Origin: Hymenobacter duratus
GTDB lineage: Bacteria > Bacteroidota > Bacteroidia > Cytophagales > Hymenobacteraceae
Assembly (NCBI RefSeq): GCF_014698995.1
Contig: NZ_JACWZZ010000004.1
Span: forward strand, 124,001 to 188,000
Direction of reading: 5' to 3'
DNA: 64,000 bases
The notes below the pieces were generated by a model. The model saw only the letters and a list, made by a program, of their open reading frames with translations, did not search any database and was not told the DNA's origin. This document shows, piece by piece, positions 51,724 to 60,858 of the stretch (positions are counted from its first letter, which is position 1; the number at the start of each line of letters is the position of its first letter). The position numbers were made by a program, and so were the translations under genes.

Positions 51724-53034
51724 ATGAAACCTATATTCGAAGGACCAGCTAAAACAAAAGGCCCGCTAGATGACGTGCCACTTTTTCCGGATTTTGCTAT
51801 ATTAGGCACAGACGTAAACTCTCGAATTCCTGTTACTAGAATCGAAAGTTGGGAAGAATTGCCTGGTCTATTAAGGCAGCCTTTTTTTAAAGAACATCAG
51901 GCGGACTTTATTTTTAGAGGGCAACGCAGATATGATTGGGCATTGGCCCCGTCACTTGCCAGGTATGATAATGGCATCGTTCGTGAGGCAAACTACAATA
52001 AGCAAATCGAGCTATTCAGACAGGCTGTCAGAGCACGTCTGAACGATTACGACTTGGTAGACGAAGAGTTTATAAATGAATTGTGGTCAGTGGGACAGCA
52101 CCACGGATTAGCAACGCCGCTAATTGACTGGACTTTGTCTCCCTATGTGGCGTTGTTTTTTGCCTTTGAAAGTCCTGATGTTCGTTATGAAACTAAGGAC
52201 GAAGCGAATCATGCGCGGGTGATTTATGCGCTAAATAAAAACTACTTGCTTAGTGAGGAGTATCTTGAAAGTGACACTCCTCACAAGATTGATATTGTCC
52301 AGCCAAAGCGTGATGCATACGGCAGGCTTGTAGCTCAAGCAGGTCTTTTTACAGTAGCACCCTTTGAAAACACCACCGAAGCATGTCTACTGGAGTCATT
52401 AGGTAGCAACACAGAATTGGATATTGATGTTGAGAGCTTTAATGTAGAAGATAGAACAACGAAGACCCCCGCTGATTTTATCATCAAAATCTATATTCCT
52501 AATACTGGTCGCCAGGAATGCTTGCAATTCCTACGCCAAATGAACGTACACCACGGTAGCTTGTTTCCCGACATTATCGGAGCGTCAAACTATTGCAATT
52601 TTATCACGCAGGAATACTCTATTGAGCAAGCCGAAAAAATTAAATCACAACAATTGATAGACGGGGTAAATGATGTGATAGATACTGTTGTACCTCAGTT
52701 GCCAGTAGAAAATCCACCTGTAAACCCATCTCAGACAGACAACGACCTAGCCAAATTACAAGCTGCTGATGAGTCTGTTATTGCTTATCAAGAGGTCCTT
52801 TTAAAATTAGCCTCTGACTCCCCAAGAATAGAAATAGAAACGGCTGCTAAGTCGTTGGCAGGGCTGTTTGAATTAGACCCGCCGTTGGACTGGCCAAATT
52901 CGGAAGTCAAAAAGACCGAGCTACAGAATCGTGCGCGACGAATTATACTACGCCGAGGCATAAGCACTGAAGTTCTTGACTCAATAGTTGAATTAGCTGA
53001 TAACCGCTATATAATGAAGCATTATGGTTTCTGA
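51724..53034 (+). CDS. FRG-domain protein within the type I RM operon
   Basis: The protein has 436 residues. The FRG domain is at ~35-290: IESWEELPGLLRQPFF, FIFRGQRRYDWALAPSLARY (FRGQ 64-67), WSVGQHHGLATPLIDWTLSP, YVALFFAFESPD. The C-terminal third contains Glu/Asp/Pro-rich linker and helices (LKLASDSPRIEIETAAKSLA). The catalytic function of FRG domains is unknown; they are repeatedly found in defence contexts. The gene is AT-rich, lies 17 bp after hsdS and overlaps the start of hsdR by 11 bp, so it is translated within the RM operon. It may be an accessory nuclease or regulator of the system. Confidence 0.88.
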   Translation: MKPIFEGPAKTKGPLDDVPLFPDFAILGTDVNSRIPVTRIESWEELPGLLRQPFFKEHQADFIFRGQRRYDWALAPSLARYDNGIVREANYNKQIELFRQAVRARLNDYDLVDEEFINELWSVGQHHGLATPLIDWTLSPYVALFFAFESPDVRYETKDEANHARVIYALNKNYLLSEEYLESDTPHKIDIVQPKRDAYGRLVAQAGLFTVAPFENTTEACLLESLGSNTELDIDVESFNVEDRTTKTPADFIIKIYIPNTGRQECLQFLRQMNVHHGSLFPDIIGASNYCNFITQEYSIEQAEKIKSQQLIDGVNDVIDTVVPQLPVENPPVNPSQTDNDLAKLQAADESVIAYQEVLLKLASDSPRIEIETAAKSLAGLFELDPPLDWPNSEVKKTELQNRARRIILRRGISTEVLDSIVELADNRYIMKHYGF

Positions 53035-56000
53035 AAGTGCCCTTGAAGAAGAAGCCCTCAAGTGGTTCCACGAAACCGGCTGGCCCATCGCGCACGGCCC
53101 CGACGTGTCGCCCAACGGCCCCACGCCGGAGCGCAGCAGCTACAAGCAGGCGCACCTGCCGGAGCGGCTGCTACGGGCGCTGCGCCGCCTCAACCCTAAC
53201 CTGTCCGAGGCCGTGGTGCAGGAAGCGGCCGAGCGCGTGGTGCGCGCCCAGGACCCGCTGCCAGTAGAAAGCAACCGCCTGCTGCATGGCTGGCTCACCG
53301 ACGGCGTGCCCGTAGATGTACCCGCCCCCGATGGCGGCCTGCGCGGCGACCGGGCCTGGCTGGTGGATTTTAACGACGTAGAGCGCAACGACTGGCTGGT
53401 GATTAGCCAGTTTCGGATGCACCCCAACCGCCGCCACCGTACCGCTGACTTGGTGTGCTTTCTCAACGGCCTACCCGTGGCTGTGCTGGAGCTGAAAGAC
53501 CCTCTCGACCGCGAGGCCGACGTATGGAAGGCCCACGAGCAGCTGCAAACCTACCGCCAGGAGTTGCCCGACTTGTTCCTGCCCAACGTGGCTCTGGTGG
53601 TGTCGGACGGCCGGCATGCCCGCGTAGGTTCGCTCACGGCCGACAAGGAGCGGTTTATGCCTTGGCGTACCATCCGCAACGAGCGGGACCAGCCCCAGCT
53701 GGAATATGAGCTTGAAACCGTGGTGCGCGGCTTCTTCGACCGGGCCTTGTTCCTGGACTACCTGCGCCACTTCGTGCTGTTCGAGCCCGGCGCCGACGGC
53801 ACCCTGATCAAGAAAATAGCCGCCTATCATCAGTTCCACGCTGTGCGTACGGCTGTGCAGGCCACCATCCGGGCCGCCGCCACGCCGGGCACCACTGAAA
53901 CACTGATGCACGACGAGCCCGAGCCTTACGCTGGTCGCCTGCTCCAGCCCGACCGCGCCCAGGCCGTGGCGCTGGGCTCGCGCAAGGGTGGCATCGTGTG
54001 GCACACGCAGGGCTCGGGCAAGAGCATTTCGATGGCCTGCTTCGCGGGCAAGCTGCGTCAGCAGCCCGAAATGCGCAACCCCACGCTGGTCGTCGTAACT
54101 GACCGCAACGACCTGGATGGGCAATTGTTCCAGCAGTTCGCGAATGCCCAGAGCGTGTTGAAAGAAGCGCCCGTGCAGGCCTACGACCGGGAACATCTAC
54201 GTGCCCTGCTGGCCGACCGGCCCTCGGGCGGCGTGTTTTTCACTACCATCCAGAAGTTCAGCCCGCTGCCCGGTGAAAAGGCATTTCCCCAGCTCTCCGA
54301 CCGCACAAACATCGTGGTCATTGCCGACGAGGCGCACCGCTCGCAGTACGGCCTGAGCAGCCGCCTCGACAAGAAGAGTGGGGAGTATAAAACTGGCTTT
54401 GCCCGCCACCTGCGCAATGCGCTGCCGCTGGCTACCTTCGTGGGCTTCACCGGCACCCCGCTCGAAACCGACGACGCAGACACGCGCCAGGTATTCGGTC
54501 CCTACGTGAGTGTCTACGACATTGAGGATGCCGTGCGCGACGGGGCCACCGTGCCCATCTACTATGAAAGCCGCTTGGCCGAGCTGCACTTGGTAGACGA
54601 CGTTCAGGAAATAGCCGAAATCAACGAGGAGGTTGAAGAGGTACTGGAAAGCGAGGAAGATGTAGTCCGCCGGGAGCAGGAAAAAGCCCGCTGGACCAAG
54701 CTGGAAAAGGTAATAGGCGCCGAGTCCCGCTTGGCGCTGGTAGCCCAGGATATCGTGACGCACTTTGAGGAGCGCTCAGCCGCTGGCAACATCCAAAACG
54801 GCGGGAAGGCCATGATTGTGGGCATGAGCCGCGACATCTGCGCCCGCCTCTACACCGCCATTGTGAAGCTGCGCCCCGAGTGGCACGACGAAGACCCCAA
54901 GAAGGGCGTAATCAAGGTGGTAATGACCGGCTCGGCCGCCGATAAAGAGCATATTAAGCAGCACGTGTACGCCCCCGGCGTGCGCAAGCAGTTTGAGAAG
55001 CGCTTTAAGAATCCCGCCGACGAGCTGCGGCTCGTCATCGTGCGCGACATGTGGCTGACAGGCTTCGACGTGCTCAGCCTGCATACCATGTACATCGACA
55101 AACCCATGCAGGCCCACAACCTCATGCAGGCCATTGCGCGGGTGAACCGGGTGTTCAAGAACAAAGCCGGTGGGCTTATCGTCGACTACATCGGCATTGC
55201 CACCGAGCTGAAACGGGCACTGAAGACCTACACCGCCGAGGGCGGTAAAACCGGCACCGAAGCCGTGGGTACCGACACGCTCACTATCGACGTAGATCAA
55301 GCCCTGAAGCAGCTGCAGGAAGCCGTGCGCGACGTGCGCTACCTGTTGCGCGGAGCCGAGTACATGAGCACGTTTCTAACCGAAAGCCTGTCTCGGCTAC
55401 GGGAGGTTAGTAATTACGTGCTGGAACTGGAGGAAGAGAAGCGTAAGGAGTTTTTCGACCGGGTATTGGCCGCCACCAAAGCATACGGGCTATGCAGCTC
55501 GCTTGACGAAGCCAAGGCCTTGGACAACGAGGTGGCTTTCTATAAAGCGGTTCGCGGCTTTATCACGGAAAGCTCCACGCCAGAAGAAAAGCTGGACCAC
55601 GAGCATAACCGGTTTATGCTAAAGTTCCTCTTGGACCGGGCTATCTATCCAACCGGCGTGCAGAGCGTGTTCACGCTGGCCGGCGTACAGGCGGAGCCTA
55701 CCGACATCAGCATCCTGTCGGATACCTTCCTGGACGAAATGCGCGACCTTCCCCAGCGCCATCTGGCTGTGGAACTGTTGCAAAAGCTGCTGCACGACCA
55801 GATACACGCCCGCACCCGCACCAACCTGGTGCAGGAAAAGCTGTTTACGGACCGGCTGGACAAGACCATTGAGGACTACCGCAACCGCGTTATCCGTAGT
55901 GCCGTGCAGCTGGCCGACTTGGTGGACCATTTGGTAGTGCTTGCTAAGGAGCTGCGCGAGGCCGACCAGCGGGGCGTGGCCCTGGGCCTGAATACCGCCG

Positions 56001-56296
56001 AAATGGCCTTCTACGACGCGCTGAACGACAACGGCAGCGCCGGCACCCTGGGCGCCGACGTGCTACGCAAAATTGCTGCCGAGCTGCTTGATAAGATTAA
56101 ACGCAACGCCAGCATCGACTGGCAGAAGCGGGAAAGCGTCCGCGCCCGGTTGCGTAACCTGGTGCGTATCACGCTCCGCCGCTACCACTACCCACCCGAT
56201 AAACAGGAGGACGCTATTGATCTGGTGCTGGAGCAGGCCGAAAGGATGGCTGATGTAATCAGTAACGACGAATTACCTGACGTAGACCCCGCATAA
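53024..56296 (+). CDS. hsdR: Type I restriction endonuclease subunit
   Basis: The protein has 1090 residues. The N-terminal PD-(D/E)XK nuclease is visible at ~145-163 (ADLVCFLNGLPVAVLELKDP, the Asp and ELK triad). The motor domain carries Walker A TQGSGKSIS (~328), Walker B/DEAH IADEAHRSQYG (~434), motif III FTGTPLE and motif VI AIARVNRVF. A C-terminal helical region contacts HsdM. It translocates and cleaves unmethylated DNA. Its start codon lies inside the FRG gene (11-bp overlap). The gene returns to high GC. A terminator follows, separating it from mcrBC. Confidence 0.95.
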   Translation: MVSESALEEEALKWFHETGWPIAHGPDVSPNGPTPERSSYKQAHLPERLLRALRRLNPNLSEAVVQEAAERVVRAQDPLPVESNRLLHGWLTDGVPVDVPAPDGGLRGDRAWLVDFNDVERNDWLVISQFRMHPNRRHRTADLVCFLNGLPVAVLELKDPLDREADVWKAHEQLQTYRQELPDLFLPNVALVVSDGRHARVGSLTADKERFMPWRTIRNERDQPQLEYELETVVRGFFDRALFLDYLRHFVLFEPGADGTLIKKIAAYHQFHAVRTAVQATIRAAATPGTTETLMHDEPEPYAGRLLQPDRAQAVALGSRKGGIVWHTQGSGKSISMACFAGKLRQQPEMRNPTLVVVTDRNDLDGQLFQQFANAQSVLKEAPVQAYDREHLRALLADRPSGGVFFTTIQKFSPLPGEKAFPQLSDRTNIVVIADEAHRSQYGLSSRLDKKSGEYKTGFARHLRNALPLATFVGFTGTPLETDDADTRQVFGPYVSVYDIEDAVRDGATVPIYYESRLAELHLVDDVQEIAEINEEVEEVLESEEDVVRREQEKARWTKLEKVIGAESRLALVAQDIVTHFEERSAAGNIQNGGKAMIVGMSRDICARLYTAIVKLRPEWHDEDPKKGVIKVVMTGSAADKEHIKQHVYAPGVRKQFEKRFKNPADELRLVIVRDMWLTGFDVLSLHTMYIDKPMQAHNLMQAIARVNRVFKNKAGGLIVDYIGIATELKRALKTYTAEGGKTGTEAVGTDTLTIDVDQALKQLQEAVRDVRYLLRGAEYMSTFLTESLSRLREVSNYVLELEEEKRKEFFDRVLAATKAYGLCSSLDEAKALDNEVAFYKAVRGFITESSTPEEKLDHEHNRFMLKFLLDRAIYPTGVQSVFTLAGVQAEPTDISILSDTFLDEMRDLPQRHLAVELLQKLLHDQIHARTRTNLVQEKLFTDRLDKTIEDYRNRVIRSAVQLADLVDHLVVLAKELREADQRGVALGLNTAEMAFYDALNDNGSAGTLGADVLRKIAAELLDKIKRNASIDWQKRESVRARLRNLVRITLRRYHYPPDKQEDAIDLVLEQAERMADVISNDELPDVDPA

Positions 56297-56348
56297 GTAG
56301 CTGCCCCCAATAAGTTTCATAACCATAATGTAACTCCAAAGAGGAGTA

Positions 56349-56375
56349 GCCCGGCTTACCTATGGTAAGCCGGGC
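56349..56375 (+). terminator. Terminator after hsdR
   Basis: A perfect 12-bp inverted repeat (GCCCGGCTTACC / GGTAAGCCGGGC) with a 3-nt loop is followed by ATATTTTC. It lies 53 bp after the hsdR stop and 15 bp before the mcrB start. Confidence 0.85.
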
Positions 56376-56390
56376 ATATTTTCTATATCT

Positions 56391-58649
56391 ATGAATTCAA
56401 ATCATTTTCCGCTGGCTCAGATCAGCAGTTCGCATCTGGATAATCTGATCAGCATTATTCGTGATACAAGTCTGACCATCCAGCCCCTGGATATAGATTA
56501 CCAGGACTATCGTATTGTGCACCCTGGTGGTTCGGGCCCGGAAGCCCTTCAAAAGTTCACGTGGCATCGTGGTTCCGCCAATGAACCGCTCGGTTTGAGG
56601 CTTTCAAACTGGAAAACTAAAAAGGGCATAGAAGTGCCCTTTTCCTACCTCACCATAACCCGCCAGCCAGGCGCTGAATTGGTCGGTGTTGCCCTGAGCC
56701 ATTTTCTGGAAGATGCGGCATTTCTGTATCCGGGCTTTCGGTCAGGTAATGGCGAAGGCGGAAAAAACCGCTGGTTTGGTCGCAACACCAACGATGAGCG
56801 AACCAAAGCAGAAGTCGAGCAAGCCGGTGACCAGATTCGCCAGGCCTGGCTAAGCAACGGTGGCCAGTTCATCAGCCATGCCCATCTTCCCGGAGAGTGG
56901 CTCAAGCTGGCTGGAATCCCGCTTTCTGCTGTAAATTCCACTTCCGAAAAAGTGGGAGCAAGCATGGTGCTGAACATGCTGATAAAGAAACTTCTGAAGA
57001 CCTTCCTAATCGCCGAAAAAATCCGCGACGATTCTAAAGCAGCTGCCAAACAGCGCCTAGCCAACGTAACCTCCGTGCACCCGCTCAACCAGATTCTCTA
57101 CGGCCCCCCCGGTACCGGCAAAACCTACTCCACCGCCGAATGGGCCCTGGCCATGCTGCAAAACAAGCCGGTGTCGGATGTGCAGGATGCATACCAGCAC
57201 CGGCATAAGCTACTGCGCGCAGAGCTGGATAAATACCGGAAAACGGAGCAGCTGCAGTTCGTCACGTTCCACCAGTCCTTCAGCTACGAGGATTTTGTCG
57301 AGGGCATCAAACCTAAGCTCACCGGCGATAAACTCGCCTACCGCGTCGAGCCCGGCGTATTCCAGCAGCTTAGTCAGACCGCCAAACGCGCTTGGCAGTA
57401 CCCCGGCCAGGCGGCCACTGCCGCCGCGCCCGTTGCTGATTTTGACACGGTGTACGCAGCCTACATCCAGCACCTGCAGCAGCAGCTCAATCCGGCGGGT
57501 ACTACTGTCCCGGTCAAAACCATGACGGGTGCCAAGGCGCAAATCACCGGCATCAAGAGCGGGGATGTTATCGTCATGAAGCACGAAGGCTCACAGTACT
57601 CCTTTAGCGTCGGCAAGAAGTGGTCGGCCCTGGTGTATGAGAAGTACGAGCGCGCCGAGGACATCGTACCCATGAACCAGAAAATGCTCGATATCGGCGG
57701 CCCCAATGCCTCCCTGCAGTGGGCACTGTTCCGGGACTTTAAAGCCTTCGAACAGCAGCGCTTCCCGGCCGAGCAAAACCCCGATGCCGTCGCGCTGGCC
57801 CCCATAACAGCTGCCGATGGGCTGGCCCGCTTCGTACTCATCATCGACGAAGTGAACCGCGGCAACGTGGCCAGCATTTTCGGAGAGCTCATCACCCTGC
57901 TAGAAGACGATAAGCGCGCCGGCCAGACCGACGAGCAATCTGTGCAGCTGCCATATTCCAAAAACCAATTCTCCGTCCCGCCCAACCTGCACCTATTGGG
58001 CACCATGAACACCGCCGACCGCAGCGTGGAAGCCCTGGATACGGCCCTACGGCGCCGGTTCGCCTTTGTCGAGATGCCGCCGCTGCCCGAGTTGCTGAGT
58101 CCGGCTCAAATGGTGGCGCGGTTGTGGTGGCGCTTCGAGGAGCTTGCCTGGGCCGATAAAACCTACCGCGCCGCCGAGTTGCCGCTCTACGAGTTGCTGG
58201 GCTGCCCCCTGACAACGCAATCGGAGCAGGGGCCACTATGGGATGCGGTCCAGAAAGGGCAGGACCCAACGCTGGTATTGAAGGCCGTCAAATTTACTGG
58301 AGTTGATTTGCAGCGCCTGCTCGGTGTCATCAACCAGCGCCTGGAGTATCTGCTGGGCCGCGACTACCGCCTCGGCCACGCTTGGCTGATGGGCGTGGGG
58401 AGCCTCGAGCAGCTGCGCCAAGCGTTCCGCAACAAGGTCATTCCTCAACTCCAGGAGTACTTCTATGGTAACTGGGGCCGAATTGGGCAGATCCTGGGGC
58501 CCGATTTCGTGGTAAAAACTGCGGCCGCCGATTCACCCTTGCTGGAATTTGAAGACGAACCCGATGGGGAGGGGAGGAGTCTCTACGGAATCAGCACCGC
58601 CGACTGGAGCATCCAACACTTCCAGAATATTTACACCAAAAAGCCATGA
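56391..58649 (+). CDS. mcrB: McrB-type AAA+ GTPase of a modification-dependent restriction system
   Basis: The protein has 752 residues. The N-terminal ~220 residues (LDNLISIIRDTSLTIQPLDI, GSANEPLGLRLSNWKTKKGI) form a DNA-recognition domain unlike the short E. coli one and may read a modified base. The AAA+ motor has Walker A YGPPGTGKTYS (~238), Walker B FVLIIDEVNRGNVASIFGEL (~483) and the NTADRSVEALDTALRRRFAF motif (~539) diagnostic of GTP-specific McrB. It loads McrC and translocates DNA between modified sites. The first gene after the hsdR terminator, it overlaps mcrC by 4 bp (ATGA). Confidence 0.93.
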   Translation: MNSNHFPLAQISSSHLDNLISIIRDTSLTIQPLDIDYQDYRIVHPGGSGPEALQKFTWHRGSANEPLGLRLSNWKTKKGIEVPFSYLTITRQPGAELVGVALSHFLEDAAFLYPGFRSGNGEGGKNRWFGRNTNDERTKAEVEQAGDQIRQAWLSNGGQFISHAHLPGEWLKLAGIPLSAVNSTSEKVGASMVLNMLIKKLLKTFLIAEKIRDDSKAAAKQRLANVTSVHPLNQILYGPPGTGKTYSTAEWALAMLQNKPVSDVQDAYQHRHKLLRAELDKYRKTEQLQFVTFHQSFSYEDFVEGIKPKLTGDKLAYRVEPGVFQQLSQTAKRAWQYPGQAATAAAPVADFDTVYAAYIQHLQQQLNPAGTTVPVKTMTGAKAQITGIKSGDVIVMKHEGSQYSFSVGKKWSALVYEKYERAEDIVPMNQKMLDIGGPNASLQWALFRDFKAFEQQRFPAEQNPDAVALAPITAADGLARFVLIIDEVNRGNVASIFGELITLLEDDKRAGQTDEQSVQLPYSKNQFSVPPNLHLLGTMNTADRSVEALDTALRRRFAFVEMPPLPELLSPAQMVARLWWRFEELAWADKTYRAAELPLYELLGCPLTTQSEQGPLWDAVQKGQDPTLVLKAVKFTGVDLQRLLGVINQRLEYLLGRDYRLGHAWLMGVGSLEQLRQAFRNKVIPQLQEYFYGNWGRIGQILGPDFVVKTAAADSPLLEFEDEPDGEGRSLYGISTADWSIQHFQNIYTKKP

Positions 58650-59956
58650 GCCAGTCGGGGCCCTTCTGCCTGACGGCCTACGAGTACGAAACCCTGCCGC
58701 TCTCTCGCTATCCGGAGCTGCTGCCTTCCCATCTCGATGCCCTCGACCGGCTGCAGCTGCAGCAAAATGCCAATTGGTTTACCCGCCTGCACAGCAGCCT
58801 GCGGTTCAACCAGTTCGTCGGTGTTATCCAGGTGACCGGCCTGCTGCTCGAAATTTTGCCCAAGACCGACGATGTGCGCCGCACCAGCTCTCCGGAAGCT
58901 GATGATCACTGGCGCCAGGTACTGCTGCAGATGTTGGCCTACGTCCACGACCTCTCCGTCGCCGTACCCGACGCGGCCCACCTGGCGCACTCGCCCCACG
59001 CCATGCTCGACCTGTTCGTAGCTGCGCTGGTAGAGGAGGCTGATAGCCTGCTGCGCCAGGGCCTCGTCAAGCAGTACCACACCACCGACGGCAACCGCTC
59101 CGCCCTCAAAGGGCGGCTGCTCTTTCAGCAGCATATCACCCATAACCTCACCCACGGCGAGCGGTTCTTCACCCGCCACCAGACCTACGACCACGCCCAC
59201 CCGCTCAACTCCCTGATTCGAATGGCCCTGCAGCTGGCCACTGGTCAGGTCCGTAGCCCTGCCTTGGCTGCCCGTACCCGGGCACTGCTGCTTCACTGGC
59301 CCGAACTGCCCCCGGTAGCTGTACCCGCCGATTCTCCCCAGCTCAACCGCAAGACCGAGCGCTACCACAAAGCCCTGGAGCTGGCCCTGTTGCTGCTGCG
59401 CGGCCATAGTCCCACGCTCCGAAGCGGCCGTACGGAAGCCGTAGCGCTGCTCTTTGATATGAATACGCTCTTCGAGCGCTACGTCGCCCGCCACCTGCAG
59501 CGCGCCGCCGCAAAGCGCCGCGGCCACGTCCGGCTCCAAAACTCCAGGGTATTCTGGCCCGGTATCAGCATCCGTCCCGATCTGGTGCTCACGCTAACAA
59601 CCGGCGCCAAACCAGCAGAAGTAAGCCACACGTTCATTCTCGATACCAAGTGGAAGCTGCCCAAAAACCACCGTCCCTCTTCCGATGACATGCAGCAGAT
59701 TTTTGCCTACTGCCATCTGTGGAAAGCCGGCCACGGTGTGCTGCTCTATCCTCGCGCCGGCAAAGCCCCAGCCGAAATCCGTCGTCGGTATTCTGACAGC
59801 CATTGGGCACCTGATATCGCCATCGAAGGGCACGCCTACTTTGCTCCGGTGCTGGGTAATGGAGCTGTGCTGAACGACAGCCTCGGGAACGATATTATCG
59901 ATTACCTGGAAAAAAGTCTGGTTCAAAAGTCTGTTACTCCAACATCCCCCGCGTAA
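58646..59956 (+). CDS. mcrC: McrC nuclease subunit
   Basis: The protein has 436 residues. The N-terminal domain (RFNQFVGVIQVTGLLLEILP) binds McrB and stimulates its GTPase. The C-terminal PD-(D/E)XK nuclease shows ALLFDMNTLFERYVARHL, SIRPDLVLTL and ILDTKWKLP (~332), the Asp and Asp/Lys catalytic set, followed by MQQIFAYCHLWKAGHGVLLY. It is translationally coupled to mcrB. The stop codon at 59954-59956 is immediately followed by the umuC remnant, so no terminator separates them. Length agrees with the family. Confidence 0.93.
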   Translation: MSQSGPFCLTAYEYETLPLSRYPELLPSHLDALDRLQLQQNANWFTRLHSSLRFNQFVGVIQVTGLLLEILPKTDDVRRTSSPEADDHWRQVLLQMLAYVHDLSVAVPDAAHLAHSPHAMLDLFVAALVEEADSLLRQGLVKQYHTTDGNRSALKGRLLFQQHITHNLTHGERFFTRHQTYDHAHPLNSLIRMALQLATGQVRSPALAARTRALLLHWPELPPVAVPADSPQLNRKTERYHKALELALLLLRGHSPTLRSGRTEAVALLFDMNTLFERYVARHLQRAAAKRRGHVRLQNSRVFWPGISIRPDLVLTLTTGAKPAEVSHTFILDTKWKLPKNHRPSSDDMQQIFAYCHLWKAGHGVLLYPRAGKAPAEIRRRYSDSHWAPDIAIEGHAYFAPVLGNGAVLNDSLGNDIIDYLEKSLVQKSVTPTSPA

Positions 59957-59965
59957 TCATCGCCA

Positions 59966-60462
59966 GCTTGCTAGCTGCCGTCGCTGCCTTTCCCTCCCGC
60001 GCTGCCGAAAAGCTGCGCCAGCAAGGCTCCGTGGCCCACGTCCTTCAGTCAAAACCGCTTCGGCAATACGCCGCCCCCGCACACCAGCTCCGCCCAAATC
60101 ACCTTGCCCGCCACCACCAGCAACACCCTTGACCTGGTAAGCTACGCCCACGCCATCCTGCTGCGCATCTGGCAACCCGGCACCATCTACGTCAAGGCCG
60201 GTGTCGACTTCGATGGGTTCGAAGCCGCTGGCCAGCCTCAGCTCAACCTCTTCGAGAAAGGCCCCGAAATCACCCGTCCCCAATCCGTGGCCCTCATGCA
60301 GCAACTCGACAAGCTCAACTTCCGCTACGGCCGCGCCACCGTCCAGGTAGCCGCCGCTCTCTCACCTAAAGGCCAAACTGCTCCCTGGCAAGGCCAAACT
60401 CAGCACCGCACCCCCGCCCGCATCACGTCATGGGACGAGCTATGGGAAGTAGGCTTGGTCAC
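59966..60462 (+). pseudogene. umuC: 3' remnant of umuC (Y-family polymerase), frameshifted
   Basis: Frame one gives AVAAFPSRAAEKLRQQGSVA, HVLQS, then the frame breaks near 60050. The next frame gives NRFGNTPPPHTSSAQITLPA, TTSNTLDLVSYAHAIL, IWQPGTIYVKAGVDFDGFE, LMQQLDKLNFRYGRATVQVA and RITSWDELWEV. Together these are the little-finger region and the DUF4113 C-terminus of UmuC. The palm, fingers and catalytic acidic residues are absent because mcrC abuts directly. It cannot make a polymerase. The original stop after DELWEV is also missing. It marks an insertion or deletion at an SOS polymerase locus. Confidence 0.88.
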
Positions 60463-60745
60463 TTCGGTAAATAACGCTTTTACTCATCCAAGCCGCCATG
60501 CAGCACGAAAGCAATGCCCGCTTCCTCCTAACCGTCCCCTTAACAGCTCCTTCACGTTCACTTTCCAGCGTGACTTCCACGGCCACGACTTTTACCCCGT
60601 CACAGTCCCACGCCGGCACCTGCAGCGGCTCGGCTCCGGCCTACTCTTTGAATACGTCGCCGACACCTACCTCGCCCAACAGCCCGCCGAGGCCTTGCGC
60701 TTCACCCGCTCCACCATTCTGTTCCCCCTCACCCACGGCTTGTGA
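60463..60745 (+). pseudogene. Unassigned in-frame tail after the umuC remnant
   Basis: The frame continues to a stop at 60745 with SSFTFTFQRDFHGHDFYPVT, VPRRHLQRLGSGLLFEYVAD, TYLAQQPAEALRFTRSTILF. These residues look coding but do not belong to UmuC. They may be the remnant of a neighbouring gene fused by deletion. A second frame begins MQHESNARFLLTVPLT at 60498, so a frameshift may lie near 60545. No family recognised. Confidence 0.4.
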
Positions 60746-60764
60746 CTGCCACCCCAGCATCTTA

Positions 60765-60804
60765 AACCAAGACGAGCGGGCCAGGTGGCTCGCTCGTCTT
60801 GGTT
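60765..60804. terminator. Bidirectional terminator-like hairpin
   Basis: A perfect inverted repeat (AACCAAGACGAGCG / CGCTCGTCTTGGTT, 12-nt loop) lies between the convergent umuC-remnant region and the PIN gene. There is no long T-tract. Confidence 0.65.
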
Positions 60805-60858
60805 CAAGATGAACATAAATCATGTGATTGCGCCTACAGTATAAGCTCATTATCTAAT

